DNA of 64,000 nt from Thiohalocapsa sp. (GTDB taxonomy: Bacteria > Pseudomonadota > Gammaproteobacteria > Chromatiales > Chromatiaceae): positions 62,001 through 126,000 of the forward strand of contig JAIPFF010000007.1 of assembly GCA_021736785.1 (NCBI GenBank). The letters run 5' to 3'. How positions within the stretch are numbered: the first letter of the stretch is position 1; every line of letters starts with the position of its first letter. Below, in pieces: positions 6,958 through 16,314 of the stretch. The notes under the pieces are model-generated. The model saw nothing but the letters and a program-made list of their open reading frames with translations. It had not been told where the DNA came from and did not search any database. A program made the translations under genes and the position numbers.

Positions 6958-9900
6958 ATGCGCAGACCGTCGGAAAAGGATCCCCCGGCCGCCGAACATG
7001 GCTTGGCCCAAGCCGCCCTCGACGCAGTCGCCGAGGGCGTGACGATCTGTCGCGCCGACGGCGACCGCGAGGCGGTGTATGTGAACCCGGCGTTTTTGCG
7101 CATGACCGGCTATGACTGCGAAGAAGTGCTCGGGCGCAATCTGCGCTTCCTGCAGGGCGACGACCGCGAGCAGAGCGCCCTCGGGCCGCTGCGCGAAGCG
7201 CTCGATGCCGGAGAGCCGGTCGAAGTGGTTCTGCGCAATTACCGGCGCGACGGCAGCCTGTTTCACGACCATCTCAGCATCAGCCCGGTGCGAGACGGCT
7301 CCGGCAAGCTGACGCATTTCATCGGCATTCAGTCCGATGTCTCGGTGCAGCTTCTGCTGGCCGAGCACCAGCGGCTCGCCGAGCAGCAACGTGCCGCGGT
7401 GGATCGGCTGAAAGGGCTGTATCTGGCACATGCCTCGCCGCAGGACATCTTCCGTTATGCGCTCGACGAGCTCCTGGCGCTGAGCCAGAGCAGTTATGGC
7501 TTGATCTCGGAGACCGATGCCTCCGCGACATCGTCCGGCGGCCTGCGTCGTCTTGCGTCGACCACCGAAGACATGTCCGCCGAGAAAGCGACCCAGGACG
7601 GGGTTGCGCTGGCGCTGCGCCGCCAGGGCGCGCTGATCGGCTGCGTGGAACTGTTCGACCGTCCGGGCGGTTACGAGAACGCCGTGCTGGATTTGCTGCA
7701 GCCGGTGGCGGATGTGTGCGCGGAGCTGATCGCGTCGCTGCGTCTGGAGCGCGAGCGCGAAGCGGCGCTGCGGGCGCTCGCGTCGGAAGAGGCGCGCTAT
7801 CGCAGCCTGTTCGAGCACACCGGCACCGCGATGGCCGTGATCGACTCCGACGGCTGCATCAAGCTCGCGAACCATGAGTTCGCGCGGGTCACCGGCTATC
7901 GGCGCGAGGAAGCCATCGGCATGCGCTTCACCGACTTTTTGTCGGAAGATGAGGCGCGGCGGCTCGAACAGCGGCGCCGGCTGCGGCTGCGCGGTGCCGT
8001 GCTGCCGCAGACCTATCAAACGCATCTGCGCCGCGTGGACGGCGCGCGGCGCGACGGCTTGCTGACCGTGCATGCCTTTCCGGAGAACGGCGAAATCATC
8101 GGCTCGTTCATCGACGTCACCGAGCAATACAGAGCGGAGCAGCTGCTGCGGGAAGCCGAGACCCGCTATCGGCTGCTGGTCGAGGGCCAGACGGACCTGA
8201 TCGTGCGGCTCGATGCAGACGGGCGCATCCTGTTGGCAACGCCCTCTTTCTGCCGGTTCGTGGGGCGCGACGAGGAAGAACTGCTCGGAGAGCAGTTTGC
8301 GCCGCTGGTCAGTGCCGATGATGACGAGATGACGCGGAAACTCCCGCGGTTGAGCCGTCCGCCGTATCGGCTCCGCCTGCAGCAGCGCGCGCGCCAAGCC
8401 AAGCGCAGCCGCTGGCTCGAGTGGGAGTTGCGCAGCGAGATCGGCTCCGATGGCTCGCCGGCGGCCATCATTGCCGTCGGCCGAGACATCACCGAGCGCC
8501 GCTACGGCGAGCAGATGCTCCAGATCCGGCTGCGCATCGCGGAACGCGCCGGTCGGCTGGCGGATGACGAGTTGCTGATCGCGGCGCTGGACGAGGTCTG
8601 CGCCGTCTGCGATAGCCCGGTGGGCTTTTATCACACGGTTGCGCCCGATCAGAAGACACTGATGATGCAGGCGTGGTCGACGCAAACCAGCGCGCACTTC
8701 TGCTGCGCCGAAGGCGCCGGTAAGCATTATTCCATCGACGAGGCCGGAATCTGGGCGGATGCGGTGCGGCTGCGCAAGGCCGTCATCGTCAACGATTACG
8801 CGCAGCATCCGTTTCGCCGAGGGCTGCCGCCCGGTCACGCGGCGGTCGAGCGCTTTATGGTGGCTCCGGTGTTTCAGGGTGATCGCATTGTCGCGGCCCT
8901 GGGCGTGGGCAACAAAGACAGCGACTACGATACGGACGACTTGCATTTTGTCTCCGCCCTGGCCGACCTGGTCTGGGATGTCGGCCAGCGCCGCCGGCTC
9001 GAGCATCTGAGCCTGATCGATGCGCTGACCGAGCTGCCGAACAGAAAAGCGTTCAATACGCAGCTGCACCACGCCGTCGAGCGTGCCGACGGCGAACGGA
9101 TGAAGTTGACGCTCGCCTACATCGATGTCGACCACTTCGGCAGCATCAACGAGCGACTCGGCCAGGCCGGCGGCGACCGGATATTGCGTGAGCTGGCCAA
9201 GCGCTGGCGCGAAGGCATGCAGTCCGGCGCCGAGCTCGCGCGTATCGGTGCGGATGAATTCGCCCTGATCCTGCCGGAAGATGATGAGGAAGACTCCGGG
9301 CTCGATGCGGTGAAACAATTGCGCGAGCTCAGCTCGACGCCGATCAACATCGACGGTGAGCAGATTCGCGTCAGCATCAGCATCGGGCTGGCGCGCTTCC
9401 CCGGCGATGCCGCCGACGCGGAGCAACTGCTGGCCGCGGCCGAGGCCGCCTACCGTATGCAGCGGCGTAGCGGACAATCCGGCGTCGCCCTGTTCGACCC
9501 CGAGTCCAGCCGGGACGCGGCGCGTTGGTTCGAGACCGAGATCGCCGTGCGCAATGCGCTGGATCGAGGCGAGCTGCGCTTGCGGTATCAACCCCAGATC
9601 GAGCTGCGCACCGGCGTCGTGACCGGTGCGGAGGCGCTGATTCGCTGGCAGCGCGGCGATCGCCTGGTGCCGCCCGGCGAGTTCCTGGATGTCGTCGAAG
9701 GAAGCGATCTGTACGCGCCGGTCGGGCGCTGGGTATTGAACGAGGCCTGTAGGCAGGCTCGCCAGTGGCTGGATCGCGATCATCCGGTTCGCGTTGCGGT
9801 CAATGTCTTCGCCGCCCAGGTCAGCTCGGGCGAGCTGGTGCAGGACGTGCGCGCCGCGCTGGCGCGCCATCAGTTGCCGCCGCGCTGGCTGGAGCTGGAA

Positions 9901-10725
9901 GTCGTGGAGACCTCGGTGCTGCGCGACCCGGCCAGCGCCGCGCGGACGCTGCGGGCGTTGACCCGCATGGGCGTCGGGCTGGCGCTGGATGACTTCGGCA
10001 CCGGCTGGTCGAGTTTGATATACCTCAAGCATTTTCCGTTCGACGTCGTCAAGATCGACCAGGTCTTCACCCGCAACATCTCCCGTGATCCGACCGACGT
10101 GTCCATCGTGCGTGCCACCATCGAGCTCGCCCACAGCCTCGGCATGCGTGTGCTGGCGGAGGGTATCGAGACCGCGGCACATCTGCAGTATTTGAGTCAG
10201 TACGGCTGCGATGAGGGCCAAGGGTTTCTGTTCGGTCGGCCCACGCTGCCGGCCCATATCGAGTCCTTCGCGATGCGGCGCAGCGATCTGCGCCCCGCCG
10301 TCGTCGGCAATGAGCAAGCGCTCGGATCGATCCTGTTGCTGGAGTCGGATTCCGATCAGCAAGAATTGCTGAGCGTTATCTTCAAGCAATTCGGGTATCC
10401 GGTGCTGCCCGCGAATGATGTGGCATCGGCAATGGCGCTGCTGACGCGCGAGCGGGTCGACTTGGTTCTCGCGGATCTCACCTGCGATGCGGCCAAGCGC
10501 ATCGACTTTCTCGGCCGCGCGCGCCAGCTGTTTCCGTATATCCGCCGGATTGCTCTGGCGATGCCGGACAGCGCGGACATTGTCGTCGAGGCGGTCAATG
10601 TCGGCGGGGTGCAAGCCATCGTGCCCAAGCCCTGGGACGCGGCCATGCTGATCGATGCCGTCCGTGCCGCCATGGGCGGGCCGTCGGCACCCGAGCGGAC
10701 GCGATTGTTCGAGCTCGAGCCATGA
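6958..10725 (+). CDS. LOV-like/GAF/PAS/PAS/GAF/GGDEF/EAL/REC multi-sensor c-di-GMP protein
   Basis: 1255 residues, no membrane segment, so cytoplasmic. The first PAS (about 20-130) reads like a LOV domain: VNPAFLRMTGY, GRNLRFLQGDD, NYRRDGSLF, FIGIQSDVS. The adduct Cys of GxNCRFLQ is Leu62 (CTG at 7141). A GAF-like domain (about 155-262), two PAS domains (about 275-520) and a second GAF (about 525-685) follow. The GGDEF domain has GADEF at 764-768 instead of GGDEF, so cyclase activity is doubtful. The EAL domain looks active: E892-A-L, DDFGTG at 1011-1016, Lys1032 and EGIET with Glu1068. A C-terminal receiver (about 1120-1240) has Asp1173. The likely net action is c-di-GMP hydrolysis under several inputs. 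It overlaps the kinase gene by 4 bases (ATGA), and that kinase may phosphorylate the receiver (inference). Confidence 0.9.
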   Translation: MRRPSEKDPPAAEHGLAQAALDAVAEGVTICRADGDREAVYVNPAFLRMTGYDCEEVLGRNLRFLQGDDREQSALGPLREALDAGEPVEVVLRNYRRDGSLFHDHLSISPVRDGSGKLTHFIGIQSDVSVQLLLAEHQRLAEQQRAAVDRLKGLYLAHASPQDIFRYALDELLALSQSSYGLISETDASATSSGGLRRLASTTEDMSAEKATQDGVALALRRQGALIGCVELFDRPGGYENAVLDLLQPVADVCAELIASLRLEREREAALRALASEEARYRSLFEHTGTAMAVIDSDGCIKLANHEFARVTGYRREEAIGMRFTDFLSEDEARRLEQRRRLRLRGAVLPQTYQTHLRRVDGARRDGLLTVHAFPENGEIIGSFIDVTEQYRAEQLLREAETRYRLLVEGQTDLIVRLDADGRILLATPSFCRFVGRDEEELLGEQFAPLVSADDDEMTRKLPRLSRPPYRLRLQQRARQAKRSRWLEWELRSEIGSDGSPAAIIAVGRDITERRYGEQMLQIRLRIAERAGRLADDELLIAALDEVCAVCDSPVGFYHTVAPDQKTLMMQAWSTQTSAHFCCAEGAGKHYSIDEAGIWADAVRLRKAVIVNDYAQHPFRRGLPPGHAAVERFMVAPVFQGDRIVAALGVGNKDSDYDTDDLHFVSALADLVWDVGQRRRLEHLSLIDALTELPNRKAFNTQLHHAVERADGERMKLTLAYIDVDHFGSINERLGQAGGDRILRELAKRWREGMQSGAELARIGADEFALILPEDDEEDSGLDAVKQLRELSSTPINIDGEQIRVSISIGLARFPGDAADAEQLLAAAEAAYRMQRRSGQSGVALFDPESSRDAARWFETEIAVRNALDRGELRLRYQPQIELRTGVVTGAEALIRWQRGDRLVPPGEFLDVVEGSDLYAPVGRWVLNEACRQARQWLDRDHPVRVAVNVFAAQVSSGELVQDVRAALARHQLPPRWLELEVVETSVLRDPASAARTLRALTRMGVGLALDDFGTGWSSLIYLKHFPFDVVKIDQVFTRNISRDPTDVSIVRATIELAHSLGMRVLAEGIETAAHLQYLSQYGCDEGQGFLFGRPTLPAHIESFAMRRSDLRPAVVGNEQALGSILLLESDSDQQELLSVIFKQFGYPVLPANDVASAMALLTRERVDLVLADLTCDAAKRIDFLGRARQLFPYIRRIALAMPDSADIVVEAVNVGGVQAIVPKPWDAAMLIDAVRAAMGGPSAPERTRLFELEP

Positions 10726-12704
10726 GCACCGTCGATTTGCCGAGCGCGGTTGATCCCGGGAGTTGCGCGGCGTCGCTTGCCGATCTAGAGCACTTCGTCG
10801 AAACCCTGCTGGAAACATTGCCGATTCCTATCTTTTATAAGGATCTCGATGGCCGTTACCGCGGCTGCAATCGTGCCTTCGAGGCCTTTACCGGTTACGC
10901 GCGCGGGGACGTGCTCGGCAAGACTGTTCACGACGTCGCTGCGCCGGAGATCGCAGAGCGTTATGCGGAACGGGATCGGGCGCTCTACTCGGAGGGCGGC
11001 AGCCAGGAATACGAGTGGCTGGTGCGCCGCGCCGACGGCGATGTCCGAAACGTCAAGTTCCACAAGGCGCTGTTGACGGACCGGCTGGGCCGCGCCTCCG
11101 GGCTGCTCGGTGCCTATGTCGACATCACGGATGCCAGACGGCTTGCCGCGGTCTTCGAGAATTCCAAGATCGGCATCATGCTGCTGGTCGGCGAGCGCCG
11201 CATTGCCATGGCCAACGCCCGTTTGGCCGAGATCATGGGCTACGACAGTCCCGAGGAGATGATCGGCATCGGGATGCGCGAGTTCCATTTGTCCGAGGCG
11301 CGTTTCGACGCCTTCGGCGCCGATTACTACGAGCCCCTGCGCCAGCGCGAGCAGGTTCGCGTGGAGTATCAGCTGCGGCGCAAGGACGGTACGCCGGTCT
11401 GGTGCCTGATCTCCGGCACCGCGGTGGATCGCGGCCGCCCGGCCGATCTTGCCAAGGGCGTCATTTGGGTGCTCGACGATATCACCGCTCGCAAGGAGAC
11501 GGAGCGGCGGCTGCGCGAGAGCGAGCACCGCTATCGGCGCCTGGTGGACGGTATCGGCGAAGTGGTTTTCCGTATCGATCGACATGCGCGCTGGACCTAC
11601 GTCAACCCGGCGTTCGAGCGGGTCTTCGGTCGATCGGCTGCCGCCGCCGCCGGGCGGCCCGTCATCGAGCAGGTCCACGAGGACGATCGGGCGTCGCTGT
11701 CGGCGGCGCTCGTCGGACTGCTGCAGGGGAGCGACGACTGCTATCGGGCCCGGTTACGCTGCCGGCGGCACGACGGCGAACTGCGCTGGGTCGAGATCGA
11801 CGCCAAGCCGGAGTGTGATGATGCGGGTCGCATCTGGACCCTGACCGGCACGCTGCGCGATGTCACCGAGACCAAGGAACTGGCCGAGATGGAGCGTCGC
11901 GCCGCCTTTCAAGCCGGCCTTGCCGAAATGAACGCCAGCGTGCTGCACAATGTCGGCAATGCGATCACGGCGGCGACACACGATGCGGCGGCCATCGTCG
12001 ACGGCGCCCGCGATCTGGGTAAGATTGCCGATATGCTCGAGCGCCATGCAGACAGTGTCGCCCGGGCCGGCGGCGACCCGGCTTCGCGCCTGGCCGCCAC
12101 GCTGGAGGTTCAACGACAGATCGCCGCGGCACTGCGCTGTCTCGGCGACGAGCAACTGCAAGGTCCGGCCGCGAGCTTGACGAAGAGCGTCGGCCACGTT
12201 GCGGACTTGGTCCGCATCCAGCAGCATGCGGAGCTTGATGAAGCGCATACCGTGGTCGACATCGGGGACGTCGTGAATGATGCGCTGCATATGCTCGGCG
12301 ACCTGATCGGGCGGCTGCAGGTCGACGTGCGGGTGGACATCGACCCCGATGCGAAAACCTTGACTACCGCGCGGAACCAGATGCTGCAAGCACTCGTCAA
12401 CCTCGTAAAAAATGCCTGTGATGCCATATCCCAGCGCGCCGACGGTCAAGCCGGAGTCGTGCGCATCCACACATCGCGCGACGCGGAAGGTACGCTGGTG
12501 CTGAGCGTTTCCGATAGCGGCTGCGGCTTCGACGGCGACGCACGCCGCTTGCTGCGTTTCGGCTTCACGACCAAACCGGGCGGACACGGCTTCGGCCTCT
12601 ACTCCGTCGTCGCGCTGGCGCGCGCCTGCGGCGGCGACATCGAGATGCGCAGCGACGGCGCCGGGCGCGGCGCCGAAGTGCGCCTATTGCTGCCGGAGCG
12701 CTAA
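10722..12704 (+). CDS. Cytoplasmic PAS sensor histidine kinase with HNVGN-type H-box
   Basis: 660 residues, no membrane segment. Three PAS domains (about 20-140, 142-265 and 268-392), the second with extended PAS-PAC (AVDRGRPADLAKGVIWVLDDI). The kinase core starts with MNASVLHNVGNAI; His409 is the likely phospho-acceptor, in the LHNVGN variant instead of HE(L/I)RNP. The HATPase has N-box LVNLVKNACDAI and G-box GHGFGLYSV, all intact. It starts within the stop of the sensor gene upstream (ATGA) and its stop overlaps the next ATG by one base, so the three proteins are co-translated and the kinase probably phosphorylates the receivers on both sides (inference). Confidence 0.88.
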   Translation: MSTVDLPSAVDPGSCAASLADLEHFVETLLETLPIPIFYKDLDGRYRGCNRAFEAFTGYARGDVLGKTVHDVAAPEIAERYAERDRALYSEGGSQEYEWLVRRADGDVRNVKFHKALLTDRLGRASGLLGAYVDITDARRLAAVFENSKIGIMLLVGERRIAMANARLAEIMGYDSPEEMIGIGMREFHLSEARFDAFGADYYEPLRQREQVRVEYQLRRKDGTPVWCLISGTAVDRGRPADLAKGVIWVLDDITARKETERRLRESEHRYRRLVDGIGEVVFRIDRHARWTYVNPAFERVFGRSAAAAAGRPVIEQVHEDDRASLSAALVGLLQGSDDCYRARLRCRRHDGELRWVEIDAKPECDDAGRIWTLTGTLRDVTETKELAEMERRAAFQAGLAEMNASVLHNVGNAITAATHDAAAIVDGARDLGKIADMLERHADSVARAGGDPASRLAATLEVQRQIAAALRCLGDEQLQGPAASLTKSVGHVADLVRIQQHAELDEAHTVVDIGDVVNDALHMLGDLIGRLQVDVRVDIDPDAKTLTTARNQMLQALVNLVKNACDAISQRADGQAGVVRIHTSRDAEGTLVLSVSDSGCGFDGDARRLLRFGFTTKPGGHGFGLYSVVALARACGGDIEMRSDGAGRGAEVRLLLPER

Positions 12705-14602
12705 TGACAGCATTCAGTCCCCGTATCGACGCGCCGGAGTCGTCGGCGGATGCGAAGCCCGCCGGCGAATCGCCGGCCCGTGTCTTGGTGATCGACGACG
12801 ACGCCGAGCTGCTGCGCACCTACGGCAATATCCTCAATCCGAGGCGCTCCGCCGCCGTCGGTCTGGCGCAACTGCTCGAAGGCGACGGCGGCGCGCCGGC
12901 CCGCAGCGAATTCGAGGTCGGCTTTGCCTCCAGTGGACAGGCGGGACAGGAAATGGCCTTGGAGGCAATCGATCAGGGACGGCCCTATGCGCTGGCCTTC
13001 GTCGACATGCGGATGCCTTTGGCCTGGGACGGCCTGCAGACGGCCGAGGCCCTGCGCAATGTGGATCCCAGCATCTTTCTGGTCATCGCGACCGCCCATT
13101 CCGACCACGATCTCGACGAGCTGCACCGCGTGCTGCAGCGCGATCTGGTGCTGCTGCGCAAGCCTTTCGCCGATGACGAAGTGCTGCAGCTTGCGCGCAC
13201 GCTGTCGCGCAGCTGGGAGATTCAGCGCCAGCGTGACCGGCTGCTGCGCCAGCTTGAAGGCCGTGTCGGCGAGCGCACCCGTGCGCTTGCGACACGGCTG
13301 CGCCGCGAGCGGGCTCTGGCGGAGATCGCCGGACGCTTTGTCGACCTGCGCGAGGAAGAGTCACCCGCGGAGGCAGTGGAGTGGGCGTTGGCGCGGATGG
13401 GGCGCAGTCTCGACGTGGACCGCGGCGACCTGATCCAAATTGAGCCCGGTGCCGACTGGGTCGGTGAGTGCCATAGCTGGTATGCGCTGGGCCTGGGAGG
13501 GGATGACCCGCGCCTGCAGGACTATCCCTCGGACGTTCGTGTCGCTGTACTCGATCGCAGTCGGCGCGGCCTCCCGAGCGTGCTGCGGTTTTCCGGCGGT
13601 AGCGCCGCCGACGGCACCGAGTCGGAGCGCAACCCCCTCGCGTACCGCCGCCCCGCGCCCGAACTGATCGAGACTTCCGGCGGCATCGATGAAGGCTCCG
13701 TCCTGATCGTGCCCGCGCTGCTCGGCGGTAGGCTGCGCGGCGTGCTCAAGGTAGAGCGACTCGACGGTTTCCGAGGCTGGGATGCCGCCGACGTTGCCTT
13801 GCTCGGCACCATCGGCCATATTCTGATGCGGGCGCTCGATCAGCACCGGCTGTTGCGCTCGATGCGCGAGGCCACGGAGCGTCTGCAAATGGCGCAGGAG
13901 AAGGCCCGGATAGGCCATTGCGAGATCGACGGCGTCACGAAGCGCATCGTTTGGTCCGACAACCTCTTTCGAATGACCGGACTGCCGGCCGATCGGCCGC
14001 TTGGCATCGACACCGTGCTCGCGCACGTGCACCCGGACGACCGGGAAGCGGTTGCGGCTTCCCTGGAAACGGCGCTGCAGAGCGACGCGCTGCACCGTGC
14101 CCGATACCGCTTTCGAGGCGCGGACGGACATTGGCTTTGGCTCGAATGCCGTGCCAGCCCGTATATCAACGGGCACGGGCATCAGGGCCTGCGCGGCGTG
14201 ATTCAGGACGTGAGCGAGCGGCAGCGGTTCGAGGCCGCGTTGCGCGCAAGCGAAGAGCGCTACCGGGCCATTTTCGAGCAAGCCGACGAAGGCATGGGAA
14301 TTTTCCGCAACGACCGTATCGAACTGGTCAATACTGCCGCTGCCCGCATGCTCGGCTACGATGGTCCGGAGGAGTTGGTCGGCCGGCATCCCGTGTCGCT
14401 GTCACCCGCGCACCAGCCCGACGGCGAAGATGCCTCCGCCGGCGTCGGGGCCGCGATGCAGCGCGTGCTCGACAACGGTTACGACCGGGTGCAGTGGGTG
14501 CATCTTGCCAAAGATGGCTCCCTTGTCCCGGTCGATGTCTCGTTGATTCGGCTGGACTCGACCGAAGACTGGGAGATTCTGTTCGTGTGGCGTCCGCTGT
14601 GA
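12704..14602 (+). CDS. REC-GAF-PAS-PAS protein without an output domain
   Basis: 632 residues. Receiver domain at the N-terminus (LVIDDDAELL, phospho-acceptor Asp101 in FVDMRMP, Lys in RKPF), with an insertion of about 30 residues after the first helix. A coiled-coil linker (about 175-215) leads to a GAF-like domain (about 215-400), then two PAS domains (about 410-510 and 515-630). The chain stops just after the second PAS (EILFVWRPL); no kinase, GGDEF, EAL or DNA-binding part follows, and the next 146 bases continue none. Its ATG overlaps the stop of the kinase gene (TAATG). It may be a phospho-dependent adaptor that docks other PAS proteins, or a truncated enzyme. Confidence 0.85.
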   Translation: MTAFSPRIDAPESSADAKPAGESPARVLVIDDDAELLRTYGNILNPRRSAAVGLAQLLEGDGGAPARSEFEVGFASSGQAGQEMALEAIDQGRPYALAFVDMRMPLAWDGLQTAEALRNVDPSIFLVIATAHSDHDLDELHRVLQRDLVLLRKPFADDEVLQLARTLSRSWEIQRQRDRLLRQLEGRVGERTRALATRLRRERALAEIAGRFVDLREEESPAEAVEWALARMGRSLDVDRGDLIQIEPGADWVGECHSWYALGLGGDDPRLQDYPSDVRVAVLDRSRRGLPSVLRFSGGSAADGTESERNPLAYRRPAPELIETSGGIDEGSVLIVPALLGGRLRGVLKVERLDGFRGWDAADVALLGTIGHILMRALDQHRLLRSMREATERLQMAQEKARIGHCEIDGVTKRIVWSDNLFRMTGLPADRPLGIDTVLAHVHPDDREAVAASLETALQSDALHRARYRFRGADGHWLWLECRASPYINGHGHQGLRGVIQDVSERQRFEAALRASEERYRAIFEQADEGMGIFRNDRIELVNTAAARMLGYDGPEELVGRHPVSLSPAHQPDGEDASAGVGAAMQRVLDNGYDRVQWVHLAKDGSLVPVDVSLIRLDSTEDWEILFVWRPL

Positions 14603-14613
14603 GGGATGCCGCC

Positions 14614-14630
14614 GCGGCGTTTTGCGCCGC
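14614..14630 (+). terminator. Short hairpin after the sensory operon
   Basis: GCGGCG, loop TTTTG, CGCCGC, 12 bases after the stop of the REC-GAF-PAS-PAS gene. Only a 6-base stem and no T-run follows, so a weak candidate. Confidence 0.3.
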
Positions 14631-14748
14631 CTTCGCCAACGAATCCCCGAGCCGAGCGTCCCTTTATGTGACCGCCGCGTTACAGCGGACGCCCGGCGGT
14701 GGCAGAATCTTGGCTCCTGCAACGCATCCGCACTTCGACGTCACATCC

Positions 14749-16314
14749 ATGTCCATCAAGCCCGACAATGTCGCCAAGCTTCTCGTCCGCAACGCAACGC
14801 CGAAGGATATCCCGGCGATCCGGGATCTCTTTCAGCGCGCCTACGCCGGCAGCGGGGTCAGCAGCTACACCTCCGCGATGCTGCGCGGGCAGATCAACAA
14901 ATTTCCCGAAGGGCAATTCATCGCCGAGTACGGGGAGCGGATCATCGGCTTCTGCTCCAGCTTTCTGATCGGCGGCGAGGTGGCCCTGCAGCCCCACGAC
15001 TGGACTTGGATCACCGGCGGCGGCTTTGCCGGCCGCCACGACCCGGACGGCGACTACCTATACGGCATGGAAGTCTGCGTCGACCCCGAATTTCGCGGTC
15101 TGCGCATCGGCCAGCGTCTTTACGACGAGCGCAAGAAACTGGCCCAGTCCTGGGCCTTGAAGGGCATCGTCTACGGCGGGCGTCTGCCTACCCTTGCCGA
15201 AGCGCTGAAGCGCTACGACAGCGTCGAGGCCTATGTGGAGCAGGTCAAGGCGGGGTTGGAAAAAGACCCGGTGCTGACGTTCCAGTTGCGTAACGATTTC
15301 CGCGTGATCGGGCTGCTGCCCGGCTACTGGCCCGAGGACAGCCAGTCCATGGGCTACGGCGTGCACCTGCTGTGGCGCAACCCCCAGGCACCGGACGAGC
15401 AGGAGGAGGCCCGCGCAAAAAACTACGGCGGCCGGTTGATGGACACGGTACGCGTGGCCACCGTGCAATACCAGCAGCGGCGCGTGACCTCGTTCGACGA
15501 GTTCGTCGACATGCTGCGTTACTTCGTCGACGTCACCGCCGACTACCGTGCCGATTTCTGTGTCTTTCCGGAGCTGTTCTCGCTGCAGCTGCTGTCGATG
15601 GAAGATCAGGAGCTGTCGCCGTCGGAGGCCATCGAGGCGCTGACGCGCTATACGACGCCGATCAAGGACGCGCTGCGGGACATGGCCGTGCGCTACAACA
15701 TCAATATCATCGGCGGCTCGCATCCGACCAAGATGCCGAACGGGCGCGTCGAGAATATCTGCTATATCTGCCTGCGCGACGGCGAGGTGCACGAGCAGGC
15801 GAAGATCCATCCGACGCCGAACGAAGTCTACTGGTGGAATATCCAGGGCGGCCACGAGCTCGCCGCCATCAACACCGACTGCGGCCCGATCGGAGTGCTG
15901 ATCTGCTACGACGCGGAGTTCCCGGAACTGGCCCGCTACCTGGCGGATCAGGGCGCCAATATCATCTTCGTGCCCTTCTGTACCGATGAGCGCCAGTCGT
16001 ACCTGCGGGTGCGCTACTGCGGTCAGGCGAGGGCGGTGGAAAACCAGTGCTACGTGGTCTTGTCGGGGAACTGCGGTAACTTGCCGAACGTCGCCAACAT
16101 GGACATTCAATACGCCCAAAGCTGCATCCTCACGCCCTGTGATTTTCCGTTCGCCCGCGACGGCATCGCCGCGGATACCACGCCCAACGTGGAAACCGTG
16201 GCCTTTGCCGACCTTCGTCTGGAGGCCCTGCGCGAGGCCCGATACTCGGGCACCGTGCAGAATCTGAAAGACCGCCGCCACGACCTCTACACCACGGTCT
16301 GGCGCGATCAGTGA
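14749..16314 (+). CDS. GNAT acetyltransferase fused to carbon-nitrogen hydrolase (YhcX-like)
   Basis: 521 residues from ATG 14749; the frame stays open far upstream, but homology begins only at MSIKPDNVAKLLVRNATPKDIPAIRDLF. Residues about 10-215 form a GNAT fold with the acetyl-CoA loop region VDPEFRGLRIGQRLYDERK. Residues about 230-515 form a nitrilase-superfamily amidase with the intact triad Glu275 (VFPELFS), Lys352 (QAKIHPTP) and Cys386 (LICYDAEFPE). This fusion is a known family, including Bacillus YhcX, whose substrate is not settled; an acylated amino acid or amide is likely. Its last bases overlap the permease gene (GTGA), so it is coupled to a lipid-transport operon, an association worth testing. 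Confidence 0.9.
   Translation: MSIKPDNVAKLLVRNATPKDIPAIRDLFQRAYAGSGVSSYTSAMLRGQINKFPEGQFIAEYGERIIGFCSSFLIGGEVALQPHDWTWITGGGFAGRHDPDGDYLYGMEVCVDPEFRGLRIGQRLYDERKKLAQSWALKGIVYGGRLPTLAEALKRYDSVEAYVEQVKAGLEKDPVLTFQLRNDFRVIGLLPGYWPEDSQSMGYGVHLLWRNPQAPDEQEEARAKNYGGRLMDTVRVATVQYQQRRVTSFDEFVDMLRYFVDVTADYRADFCVFPELFSLQLLSMEDQELSPSEAIEALTRYTTPIKDALRDMAVRYNINIIGGSHPTKMPNGRVENICYICLRDGEVHEQAKIHPTPNEVYWWNIQGGHELAAINTDCGPIGVLICYDAEFPELARYLADQGANIIFVPFCTDERQSYLRVRYCGQARAVENQCYVVLSGNCGNLPNVANMDIQYAQSCILTPCDFPFARDGIAADTTPNVETVAFADLRLEALREARYSGTVQNLKDRRHDLYTTVWRDQ

Noticed and set aside
6817-10818. Minus-strand open frame of 1333 codons opposite the LOV-like/EAL gene
   Set aside because: It is an antisense shadow caused by high GC at third positions. 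Its translation is rich in Arg, Gln, His and Ala with no domain, while the plus strand gives clear PAS, GGDEF and EAL motifs.
13918-14748. Extension of the GNAT-nitrilase frame 277 codons upstream
   Set aside because: It overlaps the coding part of the REC-GAF-PAS-PAS gene in another frame and is Arg-rich; homology begins only at the ATG at 14749.
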